From positions 8,586,185 to 8,650,184 of the forward strand of contig NW_022097993.1 of NCBI RefSeq assembly GCF_002288925.2: a stretch of 64,000 nucleotides of DNA, given 5' to 3'. Below, in pieces: positions 49,990 to 64,000 of the stretch. The position numbers and the translations under genes are program-made. Under the pieces are notes generated by a model. That model had not been told where the DNA came from. It made no database searches and was given only the letters and a program-made list of their open reading frames with translations. Position 1 is the first letter of the stretch. The number at the start of each line of letters is the position of its first letter. This stretch comes from Delphinapterus leucas. Taxonomy: Eukaryota; Chordata; Mammalia; Artiodactyla; Monodontidae.

Positions 49990-51865
49990 CTCTTAGGAAC
50001 CTACCACCACGAGAATCTGCCCGACCTGCTGGAGTCTGGGAGACTGCACCGAGCGGAGATGGCTTTGCCCAGCAGCTGGTCACAGGTGTACAGGTGAGTC
50101 CAGCCAAGGCCCGAAGAACTGCCAACAGAAGTGCAGGCTGAAAAAGGGTTGCTGTTTTAAGCCACTAAATCTGGGGGGAGGGGACAGCTTTGTCTGAACA
50201 GGTAACTGATACAAATACAAGACAACGTGAGGTCATGACTTTTTTCAACCAAAACACAAAATCATGGGAACACAGGTTCAGTTTGGGGAAAGCTTACTCA
50301 CTGGCTCTGACACAATGATGTAGTACATCAGTTGCTACTGCATAAGATTAATGAAAGATGGAAATCTCTCACCAGGGGGAATTCAGGGTTTCATGTGCAA
50401 ATGAATCTTTGTGACTAGAGGTACAGGGATTAATTTTCCCCAGGCAATATTCTTCTGAGCTTTCTATATTTTCAGAGTTTAGGAACTGTTGTTATGCATT
50501 GTACATGGCAACAGACGAAAGAGATGGCAAGAGAAGAAAAGCTGGGAAAAATCAGACGTTGAAAATAAAAGGAATTTAGAACAATTTGAGCTTCATACTG
50601 CAGATAACAGAAAGCAAAGCCTGGGTAACTTGGCTTTGTCCTGGGTCAGCCATTGAAAGGATCCTGGCCTTTTTTTCTTCTTTCTTTCTTTCTTTTTTAC
50701 CCAGTAGAACACTCCATGAGAGCAATTAAATATAACTTAAAAATTGTGTCCTATTGGTTTCTCTTTGTGGAACAGAGAACTAAGTGTGCCTTTGAAGGAA
50801 ATAGCTTGAAATATATGAATGAAAAATCACCATGCAGCTGAAAAGTGCTCCCCTTATATAGGGGCTAAATTCTGTGATCTGTGTAATAGCTGACTTTGTG
50901 CTTATTTCGTGGAAAGTGTGAAGGCTGCACAGTGAGGAAGATGCGTCCCCACTCCCCAGGGCCAATCAACCCGGTCACTGGGGTGGGGCTGGTGGTAAAG
51001 CTTACAGACAAATGGGTCATGTCTACTCACCTGGCCCCTCTAGTGCCAGAAAAATGCTGGCCCTGGGCAGTCCCCCCACATTCGGTGACTTGAATGGGAG
51101 CCCACCAGTTGAAGGGAATTCATGGTCCTGTGAAGGCTCCACTCTGGAGAGCTCACGTGCGCACGCGCACACACGCACACGCACACGCACAGGCACACAC
51201 ATGTCAGGGTAGGCGGGGCACAGAGGACACACTTCTCAGGAGATTCAGGGCTGCAGCCGACAGTGGAAGGGAGGAGGAAGAGTGGGGCTCATGAGAGGTA
51301 AGAGGCCACACAAAGCACTTTTCTCTGCATCCGAGGAGGTGAGGGCAGGTCAGAGCAGCATCCCTCAGCCGGTCATCCCCTCGTCCTCTGCTTTTCAGGG
51401 GGCATAAGAGGTGATGGTTGAGGAGCAGCCAGAAGAACAGTTGCAGAATGTGGGGTGAGAAGATCTCTCTGGGGCTGTCTGGCTTGACCTCCTCGGGGGC
51501 TGGAGCCCCTGAGTGTTGATGATCCAGGTTTGGGGTGAAGGCATCCAGGGATGGGCTCTTCCATTGGTGCGGGGTCTCTCATTGCTAGACTGTCCTGATA
51601 CTGAGTTAAAAGCTGGTATTCACACTGGGTTCTCGTGCTGCTCTTTGAAGTGACCAAGAACATCCCTTCAACCTCTTGAAGCAGCTAAAGGTGGGCCACA
51701 CATTACAACAGAAAGAACTCTGGGGTGGAGGTCAGCACGCTTTGGTTTTGCTCCTGACTAGCTGGCTTCCTGCTTCCTCATGTTCTTTTATTTCTTGTTA
51801 CACTAATCAAATGCTCCATATGACTTTTGAAAGGCTGCACTAAGACTGCAACACAGAAGTCTAGC
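49990..51865. other. Intronic stretch, nothing recognised
   Basis: Contains a CA/CG-rich tract at about 51152-51200 and otherwise no recognised repeat or exon. Confidence 0.35.
51152..51200. repeat. Imperfect (CA/CG)n alternating tract
   Basis: 'Cacgtgcgcacgcgcacacacgcacacgcac...' alternates purine and pyrimidine for nearly 50 bases with few breaks. Confidence 0.85.
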
Positions 51866-52134
51866 CGTCATGTGATCAAGGCTGACTAGGATGTGCTGGG
51901 GTTTTTCTGAAATATAATACGTAGGATTCTGGACGTGACATGGTTAGACTGGAGACCCCAAGCCCAAATGCTTCTAGAGGGAGGCAGGTAATGGAGACAA
52001 TTGAAAGGGATGGGAAGCTGGTGGTTGGGGTTCCTGGAAAGACAAGAGGCAGTGGTGGAAACCTGTCACTTAAAAGACCTGCCAGTGCAACAGCATCCGT
52101 GTAGCTAGCCATTGAGATGGTCCCCAGTGAGTCC

Positions 52135-52246
52135 ACTTCCAGGTACCCACCGCTCTGTGCAGTCCCCTTTACATTGTCCCAGGGTTGGTCTGTGTGACCC
52201 TGAGGTGGAGGAGGTGATGAGATGTTAGGCTATAAAGGACTGCAGC
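52135..52246 (+). mobile_element. MLT1C-like LTR, left part
   Basis: 'Tggtctgtgtgaccctgaggtggaggaggtgatgagatgttaggctataaaggactgcagc' is the middle of an MLT1C-type LTR. It resumes at 55546 after an L1. Confidence 0.6.
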
Positions 52247-55200
52247 AGAGGTAGAGAAAAGGACATGACCTCACCTCTTACGAAAACACCAAAATCACAA
52301 CCAACTGCTGGACAGCCATCACCAAGAAAACTGCTGGAACATACTAAAAGAGATATCCTACATCCAATGACAAAGAAGAAGCCACAACGAGACAGTAGGA
52401 GGGGCACAATCACAGTAAAATCAAATCCCATATCCTCTGGGTGGGCGACCCACAAACTGGAAAGTAATTATACCACAGAAGTTCTCCCACAAGAGTGAAA
52501 GTTCTGAGCCCCTAGCCTGGGGGCCTGGCAATGGGAGGAGGAGCCCCCAGAGAATCTGGGTTTGAAGGCCAGGACTGGGGGAATCAGGAACTCCACCCTT
52601 GGAGGGCACATACAAGGTCTCGTGTGCACCAGGACCCAGGGAAAAAAAGTGGTGATCTCATGAGGGCCTGGGAAAGACCTACCTATTGGTATTAGAGGGT
52701 CTCCTGCAGAGGCTGGGGGCAGCTGTGGCTCACTGTGGGGACAAAGACACTGGCAGCAGCAATTCTGGGAAGTACTCACTGGCGTGAGCCCTCCTGGAAG
52801 CCACCTTTTCTCCCCAAGACCCGGCCCCACCCAACAGCCTGTAGGCTCCAGTGCTGGGACGTCTTGGGCCAAACAACCAACAGGGCAGGAACACAGCCTC
52901 AGCCAACAGCAGACGGGCTGCTTAAAGTCTTCCTGAGCCCACAGCAGCCTGCTAAACAAACCCCTTGACACGGCCCTGCCTGCCAGAGGGACAAGACCCA
53001 GCTCCAACCACAGTGGGCAGAAGCCAGTCCCTCCCACCAGGAAGCCTGCACAAGCCTCTTAGACAGCCTCACTCGCCAGGGAGCAGACAGCAGAAGGAAG
53101 AAGAACCACAGCCCTGCAGCCCATGGAAGGGAAACTGCAATCACAGAAAGTTAGCCAAAATGAGATGGCAGAGGAATATTTCCCAGATGAAGGAACAAGA
53201 TAAAACCCCAGAAGAACAATTAAGTGAAGTGGATATAGGCAATCTTCCCAAAAAAGAATTCACAGTGATGATGGTAGAGATGATCAAGGCCTTGGAAAAA
53301 GAAGGGAGGCACAGATCGAGAAGATACAAGAAATGTTTGACAAAGACCTAGAAGAACTAAAGAACAAACAAACAGAGATGAATAATACAATAACTTAAAT
53401 GAAAAATACATGAGAAGGAATCAATAGCAGAGTAACTGAGGTAGACGAATGCATAAGTGAGCTGGAAGACAGAATGGTGGAAATCATTTGCCATGGAACA
53501 GGGCAAAGAAAAAAGAATGAAAAGAAATGAGGTCTAAGAGACCTCTGGGACAACATTAAATGCACCAACATTTGCATTATAGGGGCCCCAGAGGGAGAAG
53601 AGAGAGAGAAAGGACCTGAGAAAATATTTGAAGAGATAATAGCTGAAAACTTCCCTAACATGGGAAAGGAAGTAGTCACCCAAGTCCAGGAAGTGCAGAG
53701 AGTCCCAGGCAGGATAAACTGAAGGAAGAACACACTGAGACACATAGTAATCAAACTGACAAAAATTAAAGACAAAATAAAAATACTAAGAGCAACAAGG
53801 GAAAAGCAACAAATAACATACAAGGGAACTCCCATAAGGTTATCAGCTGATTTCTCAGCAGAAACTCTGCAAGCCAGAAGGGAGTGGCAGGATATATTTA
53901 AAGTGATGAAAGGGAAAAACCTACAACCAAGATTACTCTACCCAGCAAGGATCTCATTCAGATTCGATGGAGAAATCAAAAGCTTTACAGACAAGCAAAA
54001 GCTAAGAGAATTCAGCATCACCGAACCAGCTTTGCAACAAATGGTAAAGAAACTTCTCTAGGCAGAAAAGAAAAGGCCACAACTAGAAACAAGAAAATTA
54101 CAAATGGAAATGCTCACTGGTAAAGGCAAACATACAATAAAGGTAGGAAATCATCCACACACAAATATGATATCAAAACCAGCAATCATGAGAAGAGGGA
54201 AGTACAAATGCAGGATATTGGAAATGTATTTGAAATTAAAAGACCAGCAACTCAAAACAACCTTGTTTATATATAGACTGCTATACCAAAACCTCATGGT
54301 AACCGCAAACCAAAAATCTACAATAGATACATACACACAGAAAGAAAAAGCAATCCAAATACCATTCTAAAGTTAGTTAGCAAATCACAAGAGAAGGGAA
54401 CAAAAGAGGAATGGAAGAAAAAAGACCTACAAAAACAAATCCAAAACAATTAACAAAATGGCAATAAGAACATACATATTGATAATTACCTTAAATGTAA
54501 ATGGATTAAATATTCCAACCAAAAGATGTAGACTGGCTGAATGGATACAAAAACAAGACCCATATATATGCTGTCTACAAGAGAACCACTTCAGATCTAG
54601 AGACACACACAGACTGAAAGTGAGGGGATGGAAAAAGGTATTCCATGCAAATGGAAATCAAAAGAAAGCTGGAGTAGCAATACTCATATCAGGCAAAGTA
54701 GACTTTAAAGACTGCCACAGAGACAAAGAAGGATACTACACAATGATCAAGGGATCAATCCAAGAAGAAGATATAACAAGTTTAAATATATATGCACCCA
54801 GCGTAGGAGCACCTCAATACATAAGGCAAATACTAACAGCCATGAAAGGGGAAATCGACAGTAACACAGTAACAGTGGGAGACTTTAACACCCCATTTAC
54901 ACCAATGGACAGATCATCCAGACAGAAAATCAACAAGGAAACACAGGCTTTAAATGACCCATTAGACCAGATGGACTTAACTGATATTTATAGAGCGTTC
55001 CATCTAAAAGCAGAATCCACATTCTTCTCAAGTGCACATGGAACATTCTCCAGGATGGATCACATGCTAGGCCACAAAGTGAGCCTCAGTACATTTAAGA
55101 AAACAAGTCATATCAAGCATTTTTTCTGACCACAACACTATGAGATGAGAAATCAGCGACAAGAAAAAAACTGTAAAAAACACAGACACGTGGAGGCTAA

Positions 55201-55545
55201 ACAATATGCCGCTAAACAGCCAATGGATTGCTGATGAAAACAAAGAGGAAATCAAAACCACCTAGAGGGAAACGAAAATGAAAGCACGATGATCCAAGAC
55301 CTACGGGACACAGCAGAAACAGTTCTAAGCGGGAAGTTTACAGCAAACAATCTTACCTCAGGAAAGAAGAAAAATCTCAAACAAACGACCTAACCTTACA
55401 CCTAAAGCAACTAGGGAAACAGGAACAAAACCCCAAGTTAGTAGAAGGAAAGAAATCAGAAAGATCAGAGCAGAAATAAATGAAACAGAGATGAAGCAAA
55501 CAACAGAAAAGATCAACGAAACTAAAAGCTGGTTCTTTGAAAAGA
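52247..55545 (+). mobile_element. Second L1 with long 5' UTR but missing its 3' end
   Basis: Order: about 900 bases of 5' UTR, broken ORF1 from about 53160, an inter-ORF spacer of about 400 bases, then ORF2 from 54458. The ORF2 endonuclease part is readable (LNVNGLNIP, QENHF in place of the usual QETH, VGDFNTPF, DRSS) until a frame break near 55127. The element stops at 55545 inside ORF2 (ggttctttgaaaaga) without 3' UTR or A tail. The borders carry the near-duplication ctgcagc (52240-52246) and cggcagc (55546-55552). It is not active. Confidence 0.88.
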
Positions 55546-55860
55546 CGGCAGCCTCTGTCTTGGGTACTCTCTCCCTCTCTTGAGCGTGTACTGTCTCTGC
55601 GGCTGAACCTCACGAGGACGTCCAGGCAACGAATGAAGGGGCCGATGTGAGGAGGGAATGAGACCTGCCAGCAAGTGCTGCAGTGAGCTGAGAATGGACC
55701 CCCCACCCCCTACCCTCCCCGCTGAGCCTTGAGATGACATTGGGCCCAGCGAGAGCCTGACTCTGAGCCAGAATCACCCAGCCAAATCACTGCAGGACTC
55801 CTGACCTCAGAGACTGTGAGAGTGTAAGTGTCCATAAGTAACAGATAACGAATACAGCAT
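55546..55860 (+). mobile_element. MLT1C-like LTR, right part
   Basis: 'Cggcagcctctgtcttgggtactc...' continues the LTR interrupted at 52246 and ends 'cagagactgtgagagtgtaag...cagataacgaatacag'. A CHR SINE lies directly after it. Confidence 0.65.
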
Positions 55861-55873
55861 TCTAATTCATTTT

Positions 55874-56081
55874 TTTTTTTTTTTTTTTTTGGGTACACGG
55901 GCCTCTCACTGTTGTGGCGTCTCCCGTTGCGGAGCATAGGCTCTGGAGGCGCAGGCTCAGCGGCCATGGCCCACGGGCCCAGCCGCTCCGCGGCACGTGG
56001 GATCCTCCCGGACCGGGGCACGAACCCATGTCCCCTGCATCGGCAGGCGGACTCTCAACCACTGCGCCACCAGGGAAGCCC
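55874..56081 (-). mobile_element. CHR-type SINE, inverted
   Basis: A T tail, 'gggcctctcactgttgtggcg', down to 'gcgccaccagggaagccc'. A perfect 13-base duplication tctaattcatttt lies at 55861-55873 and 56082-56094. Confidence 0.95.
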
Positions 56082-56094
56082 TCTAATTCATTTT

Positions 56095-59000
56095 AAAGCA
56101 CCCACGTACACATGCACACACACTTTGCTGTGCTGGAGAAACAAAATTCAGAGCTCCAAATTACACAACCCTGCAATTCTCAATAAAACCTGGATCCGCA
56201 GAAGGTGGAAAGACATGGCGTAAGGCTGTACTCAGAGGTCACCTGGCATCTTAGATTCTGCCAGAAGAAAGGAGGTAGAATCCATTCAAAACTCAGATCT
56301 AAAGCAGGGAGCTATTTTTCCCCCACCACGAGAAACCAAACATAATTTTCCCTATCACTGTAGGGTGACAACAAACATTGGGGAAGAACCTAGAGAAATC
56401 TGGACAGAAATCTTGTTCCGTGATACAGAGTACTTGGATTAGAATAGAAAGCCATGGCAATCTCCAGTTCAATCAAAATAGAAATGCATTTCCCCAGTAA
56501 TTAAAAACGAGGAACAGGCATTTCACGAAAAGTATTGGAAAAAGCAATCATTTACCGGAAATACGATAAATACTTAGTCTCTTAGAGTCTATAACCAGAG
56601 ACTGAAAGGTCTCTTCTCCCCAACACCCCATAGGGATAAGAACCCTGGGACACAAGAGCAGATGCTGGGGGACAGGGAGGGTGCAGGACACCCAGGAGAG
56701 GAGCAGGACCCGTCCCTGGGCTCCCCAGTCAGGGGTCCCTTCCAGGGTCCAGCTGAAGCCCTGAGGGAACACAGCCTTCACAAGAACTAAATCTGTCAAC
56801 ACGACGCAGAGTCATCATCAGGTAATTTCATAAAGTGCCAGGAAGTAACATGTACTGTGGAAAACGATAATCAGAGTCTGGCTGAAGCTGGATCAACAGT
56901 GCAGGAAGTCAGGAAAAACGCTAAGTGCAGTGCTGTGCTTGGCATTTTGTGGAAACACCAAAAATGTCAACTGGAGAGACTGAGAAAAACACGAGGGAAG
57001 CAGATGCCATTGGAAAAGAAGCGCAGAAGAGGCCCAGCACCAGATGAAAGGGCCGTGTGTGCGGCTGGGTGAAATATGAAATGCTGGTAGCTTGCGATCT
57101 ATGCTGCTTGGAGGAGGATACCCCGTTGTGGGTACAGGAGTCTGTTAGTTGAGGCTGGTTGCAAAACCACTGCGCTAAAGTGCTTCGCTTTTGCCAGTGT
57201 TCCCGTTGACCTACTGACAATCTCAAACAAGATGTTTACGAGACGGCGGGCCGGGGACCCAGAGGACAGAGGTTAAAGAAGAGAGGAAGGGGATGGACGT
57301 TCTACCTTCTAGAGGAGTTGAGGGTTCCGGTATCCTGGGCTGTGCATTTCTTCTCTTTTGCTCATTTCAGGTGAGACCCAGTCGGCTGTCGTTCACCCAA
57401 AGGTAAGATGGGGTACCAGGCAAGCAGCCTGAGGCACGGGGTGTCTGGGGCCGTGAGGAGGTGCTGAGGAAGGCGGCTGCCCCAGTTTTCCGCTGGTGGC
57501 CGTGGTGATAGGAAGCCCACAATCTGGGCCGACTGCATGTGAGGACAGGTTGTATTATCTCAATCCGAATTCATTTATTTTTCCCTAGGTTTTCCTTTAC
57601 CCGCTTTGTCCTTTTTAAATACAAGGAGTTAGGCCAGTCTGCGGTCACGGTCTCATGGAGATTCGGTGATGAAAGAAAGGAGGAAAAAAAAAAAGATAAT
57701 GGTAAACAAGAAATAAACCAAAAACATGCCTCAATCTGGCTTTCAGACGCTCAGAGGAACAGAAATGACGTGTGGACAGAATACTGGGGAGGAAGCATGT
57801 TTAAGGGCATTCTTCCCCGCCACCTTCACGACGAAGCAGGGAAGATTTCTTGGCTATGTCAGACACCACTGGAGGTTTTCTCCCAAGAGCTGATCCCCAA
57901 ACAGAAACCCTCACATCTCTCCAGTCACAACCCCTGCCCCGTCCCCTGACCTACTCGCCGTGGAGGAGTCTGGCCGCAGACCAGGTGCTGGATGCCGACT
58001 GGCAACTCCAGCGCCTGCTCTCCTCACCAGTGGTCATTTCAGGCGTGAGACCCAGTTGTGCCACGTAAGACGTGAGTGGACCGTTTTCCTCACAACCTAG
58101 GGTGGTCCCCCCTTTGCCTCTCAAAGCGCTGTGTGTGGGGAAGATGCTCATAGCCATCCGGCTGCCAGCCTGGAGGAAGCAGCACACAGACCACAGCTGG
58201 GCAGAGTGGAAGGAGAGAGCCGAGAGCAGGGGAGCCAGGGCGCCTGCCTCCTGGCTGGGAGCTGTCCCGCCTCTGACCTTCTCTTCACGAAGTGTTGATG
58301 ATACTTTTCACTACTGGTTAAGGTAGTGGAGCCTGCTTCTCTTGTGCCCCGCAGCCAAAGGCACCCTAGCGGGTACCCTGGCTGGAGGAGAAAGGCAAAG
58401 AAGAGAAGTGAAGAGAGAAGAGCTCCTTGCAGTGCCTGGAACAAGGGAACGGGCCTCAGGGACCCCCATGATCGGCAGGCATTTCGCCTCTTTACCCCCC
58501 AGCCTCTGCTCGGGGACCCCTGCACCCAAGGCTGCTAGTCTTTATCATGAACTAGAGCAGCCAGCACGAGCCCTGAGGGCTTCCCACAAGAACTGATGCG
58601 TTTCCTAGAGCAGCAACAATGTTACACATGTTAAGACATGCACGTTACATGCAGTATTCGAGACAGATTTTTTTTTTTTTTTCACGCTCTACAGGGTAGA
58701 GCCACCTCCAGCTACTGCCTTATCTCTGTCGAGATTTTCGTGCTCTTTGATGCAACTCTGAAAGGCATTCCCGGTACAGCAGGGTCCGTTACGACAGCCT
58801 CTTTGATAGCAACCTAACTAGTCACCAGAAACCTCGGCTTGCCCCTAGCTCTTCCTAATTTCATCCTTTGGGCTCTGCTGCCTGGCATTCCTTGGACTTG
58901 CTTCCACCACGTTCCATGTGCTTGTCTGTGCTGACGGCTGTCCATCTCCTGATACCACCTTCTGTATGTGGAAACAGACCTCAGATGGCCTCACGGTTTG

Positions 59001-59108
59001 CCTCCCTCCTTGGGTAACGGATGCAGGCCAGATGGCTGTGATCCTGAGCCTCTGCCGGGTGCTTGATCGACACAGAGACGGGTCATCTAAAGGCCGTTTC
59101 CCAATTTG
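56095..59108. other. Intronic stretch, nothing recognised
   Basis: Mixed base composition with a T run near 58669-58682. Open frames up to 136 codons (57539-57949) have no recognisable content. Confidence 0.35.
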
Positions 59109-59124
59109 CCGAATCTTCCACTCT

Positions 59125-59328
59125 CTTTTTTTTTTTTGCGTTACGCGGGCCTCTCACTGTTGTGGCCTCTCCCACTGTGGAGCACAGGCTCCGGACACGC
59201 AGGCTCAGTGGCCATGGTTCACGGGCCCAGCCACTCTGCGGCATGTGGGATCCTCCCAGACCGGGGCACTAACCCGTGTCCCCTGCACTGGCAGGCGGAC
59301 TCTCAACCACTGTGCCACCAGGGAAGCC
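59125..59328 (-). mobile_element. CHR-type SINE, inverted
   Basis: A T tail, 'gcgggcctctcactgttgtgg', to 'gtgccaccagggaagccc'. The near-perfect duplication ccgaatcttccactct / ccgaaccttccactct lies at 59109-59124 and 59329-59344. Confidence 0.95.
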
Positions 59329-59609
59329 CCGAACCTTCCACTCTTTGAAGACAATGCAGTTCAGAGGTTTGGCAGCTGAGGTTGGGAGAAGGAGGGGTGG
59401 GCCAGTGGCAAAGTCGAATGGTTTCTAAGGGAGGGGGATCTGGCCAACTGAAGATGGAAGAGCAACAGTGCGAAAAAGGAGAAATGAAAGATGCTTAAAG
59501 GGAAACCGATACGACATCTGAGGGCGCAGCTTTGAACGTGTCCTCCAGGAGGGCTGGGAAATCAGATGGTCTGGGTGTGCACCAAGGCTGCCCTGCTCAC
59601 GGCTCTTAG

Positions 59610-59755
59610 GTCTGGGCAGCTCTCAGCTCCCTCATTCACAAGATGGGGATCACGACTTGCCTCCCTCATAGGGTTATTGGAAGAATTAAATGAAATCATC
59701 GAAGTAAAGCATTCAGAACAGTGCCAGCCAATAAATGTTACTTTCATCATTATTA
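59610..59755 (+). repeat. MIR SINE remnant
   Basis: 'Acaagatggggatcacgacttgcctccctcatagggttattgg' and 'cagaacagtgccagccaataaatg' are the 3' half of MIR. Confidence 0.75.
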
Positions 59756-59887
59756 TTCTTGTATATTAAAATACAAATATTTTTAAGCCACCTAATTTAT
59801 TTTTATTTTACTTTTAAAATGAAAATTGTACATATTTAAAGTGTACACCATGATGGCTTGATATACACATACATATAGTGAAATGAA

Positions 59888-60090
59888 ATTGTGGTATAAA
59901 TTATACAATGGAGTATTACTCATCCTTGAAAAAGAAAGATATCCTGCCATTTGCAACAAGATGGATGAACGTGGAGGCCATTATGCCAACTGAAATAAGC
60001 CAGACACAGAAGGACACAAAATGCATGATCAGACCCTCATTACATATGGAATCTAAAAAAGTCATATCCTACCTAAATTCTGAGATTGTA
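59888..60090 (+). repeat. Old L1 ORF2 3'-end fragment
   Basis: The frame at 59908 reads MEYYSSLKKKDILPF, the common L1 ORF2 C-terminal block, followed by 'acatatggaatctaaaaaa'. Confidence 0.7.
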
Positions 60091-60094
60091 TGAA

Positions 60095-61540
60095 GAGGCT
60101 TAAATACTATTGATTGACTAGTGGAACATTTCTATCTCTTATTATTATTATCTCTTATTATTAGATTTATAAACTAAAACTACTATTCATATCATATTGG
60201 TCAAAATCAGTTTGCTATGGCAGGCAACACCACCCTAGTCCCTTACAGTTTACTTTCTTCCTTTTGCTCTTTGTAAATTTCTGGTGACAACATCTGTCTG
60301 TTACTTTCCACTTCTCTGGTACACATGGATGTGGAATTTAAAATTGTGTCCTTTAAAATGTAACATGTAAATTTCATCAAAAATGATAGCAAATAAAAAC
60401 AACATGCAATACTTAATACCCTTTTGTAAGAGTCATTAAATTATAACAATAATACCATCTGTAGTAAAGGCTATCAGATTTGGGAAGAATCATTAAAATT
60501 TACAGATTAACCTTAAATTTCTTTTGTTTTCCTATTATGGTGTCTTTTAGTTAACAGGCTCATTATTTTCCAAATGTAAGTTAGTTATTAACCTCAAGGC
60601 CAGTCTGAATTTCTATTTTTCTTTCCGCTATTCATCCACTCTCCCTGAGCTGTTAATGGGCATTGAAATGCCTAAAATACGTAAAGGGAAAACAGAAGTA
60701 GAAAAAAAAGAGCCCCAGAAGCGAATGAGCAAATAGATCCAGAATAATTGGGAGTTGGATGCGGTATTATACATTATTTTCTATGGGTAATAAGTGGATT
60801 TTAGACATACTTAAAACATATAGAGGCACTATATATAAAAATGTATAAATTGAAATCTACATTTATTTGATAGCTACTTCAGTTTTTTTTCCTATAAAAA
60901 GTGAACTTCTGTTTTCCCAACATCTAACCATGAGGTAACTCAGAGGTCAAGGTTCTGGGCTACTGTACAGAGCAAGGAGTCAGGAGTCATGGTCTCTTGC
61001 GGGTGGGCGGCCAACAAAGCTACTTCAACAGGACAGCAGTCGGCCTCCTGTCACTTGGGGGACTCAGAACCAATTCAGACAGGTATCAACCAGGGAAAAG
61101 CAATTCCCTTCTAACCAAAGAGAACTGCACGTGTACGAGATGATGTAGAAAATGCACGGTAGGAGACCTTTCCAGTTTGTGGTTTGGAAGAGAACAGGAC
61201 TTCTGTTTCTATTTGTCTGACCTCTGAGACATCTTTGCAGTAACTGAAAAGAGTGTGATGGATAGTGCTGACTCTAGGAGTCTTTGAAAAATGCTTCCCC
61301 TCTGGCCAAACATACAAGTAGAATTCATTTTCCATATTCAGAATCTGGATTCTCTTTTATATTTAGATGTGCTCAGCCAACCGTAAGGACCTCACAGCAC
61401 GGAAGCGACGCTTTCTGAAGCCCACGTTGGAAGGGTAAGGACCCGCTGTGGCAATACATGCGTTTCCAGTGTGTGTGGACCCAGGGTGAGGGTTGGAGCT
61501 GTGTGCACCCCCGGGGATGCTGTGCTGTGAGTTTGCAGGG
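60095..61540. other. AT-rich intronic stretch, nothing recognised
   Basis: No exon, RNA gene or clear repeat seen. Confidence 0.35.
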
Positions 61541-61543
61541 GCT

Positions 61544-61882
61544 CCGGTATGGGCTGAATGGCATCCCAACAAACTCCATGTGCTGAAGTCCCGGCCCTCA
61601 GTCCCTGAGAATTCAGAGACAGGGTCTTGAAAGAGATAATGAAGTTAAAATGAGGTCATCTGTGTGGGTTCTAATCCAATATGACTGGTGTCCTTATAAG
61701 AGGAGGAAATCTGGACACAGACATGCACAGAGGGAAGAAGTGGAGACACAGGGAGAAGGTGGCCGTCTGTGACCCAAGGAGATCTCAGACTTGTAGCCTC
61801 TGGAACCGTGAGAAAATAAGTTTCCGTTGTTTAAGCCACCCAGTCTGTGGTACTTTGTTACGGCAGCCCTGGAGCCTAATAC
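61544..61882 (+). mobile_element. MLT1-type LTR (ancient ERVL-MaLR)
   Basis: 'Cggtatgggctgaatggcatcc...ggtgtccttataagaggagg...ggtggccgtctgtgacc...gtttaagccacccagtctgtggtac...ggcagccctggagcctaatacag' follows the MLT1 order over its whole length. Solitary and non-coding. Confidence 0.8.
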
Positions 61883-61884
61883 AG

Positions 61885-64000
<2,116 letters not shown>

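Overview
This is mammalian nuclear DNA, most likely from a cetacean (whale or dolphin). At least eleven tRNA-derived CHR-type SINEs (the '...cttccctggtggcgcagtggtt...' family), nine of them with clear target-site duplications, lie on both strands. Artiodactyl-type L1s, a mariner end, MLT1 LTRs, MIR and L2 remnants are also present. No BovB or Bov-tA element was noticed, which argues against a ruminant. Hippopotamus is not excluded.

The only functional gene I can support is KCNQ5 (voltage-gated potassium channel Kv7.5), on the minus strand. The window holds its last five coding exons. In transcription order they are 63781-64000 (cut by the window edge), 27714-27822, 11763-11894, 9281-9407 and 6155-6985. 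All visible junctions are GT-AG, the phases join, and the exons encode 472 residues plus a TGA stop. They cover the A-B linker, helix B, helix C, the helix D coiled coil and the distal C-terminus. The 3' UTR should lie below 6155 and contains a GT microsatellite split by a 100-N assembly gap. The introns (35,958, 15,819, 2,355 and 2,295 bases) are filled with nested repeats.

Layout: 1-2690 is 3' flank. About 2690-6154 is probable 3' UTR. 6155-27822 holds four exons with SINEs, L1 pieces, MIR/L2 remnants, an MLT1 LTR and a Tigger transposon. 27823-63780 is one large intron.

The large intron holds the most unusual object: a 5.7 kb L1 insertion whose 5' end is a spliced piece of SLC10A7 coding sequence. 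One 13-base target-site duplication encloses both parts, so they were inserted together. A second L1 (52247-55545) sits inside an MLT1-type LTR, lacks its 3' end and poly(A), and is still flanked by a 7-base near-duplication. A class I-like solo LTR lies between the two L1s. No RNA gene, CRISPR array or operon-like structure was seen. Repeat family names were assigned by eye, without a repeat library, and are less certain than the exon calls.
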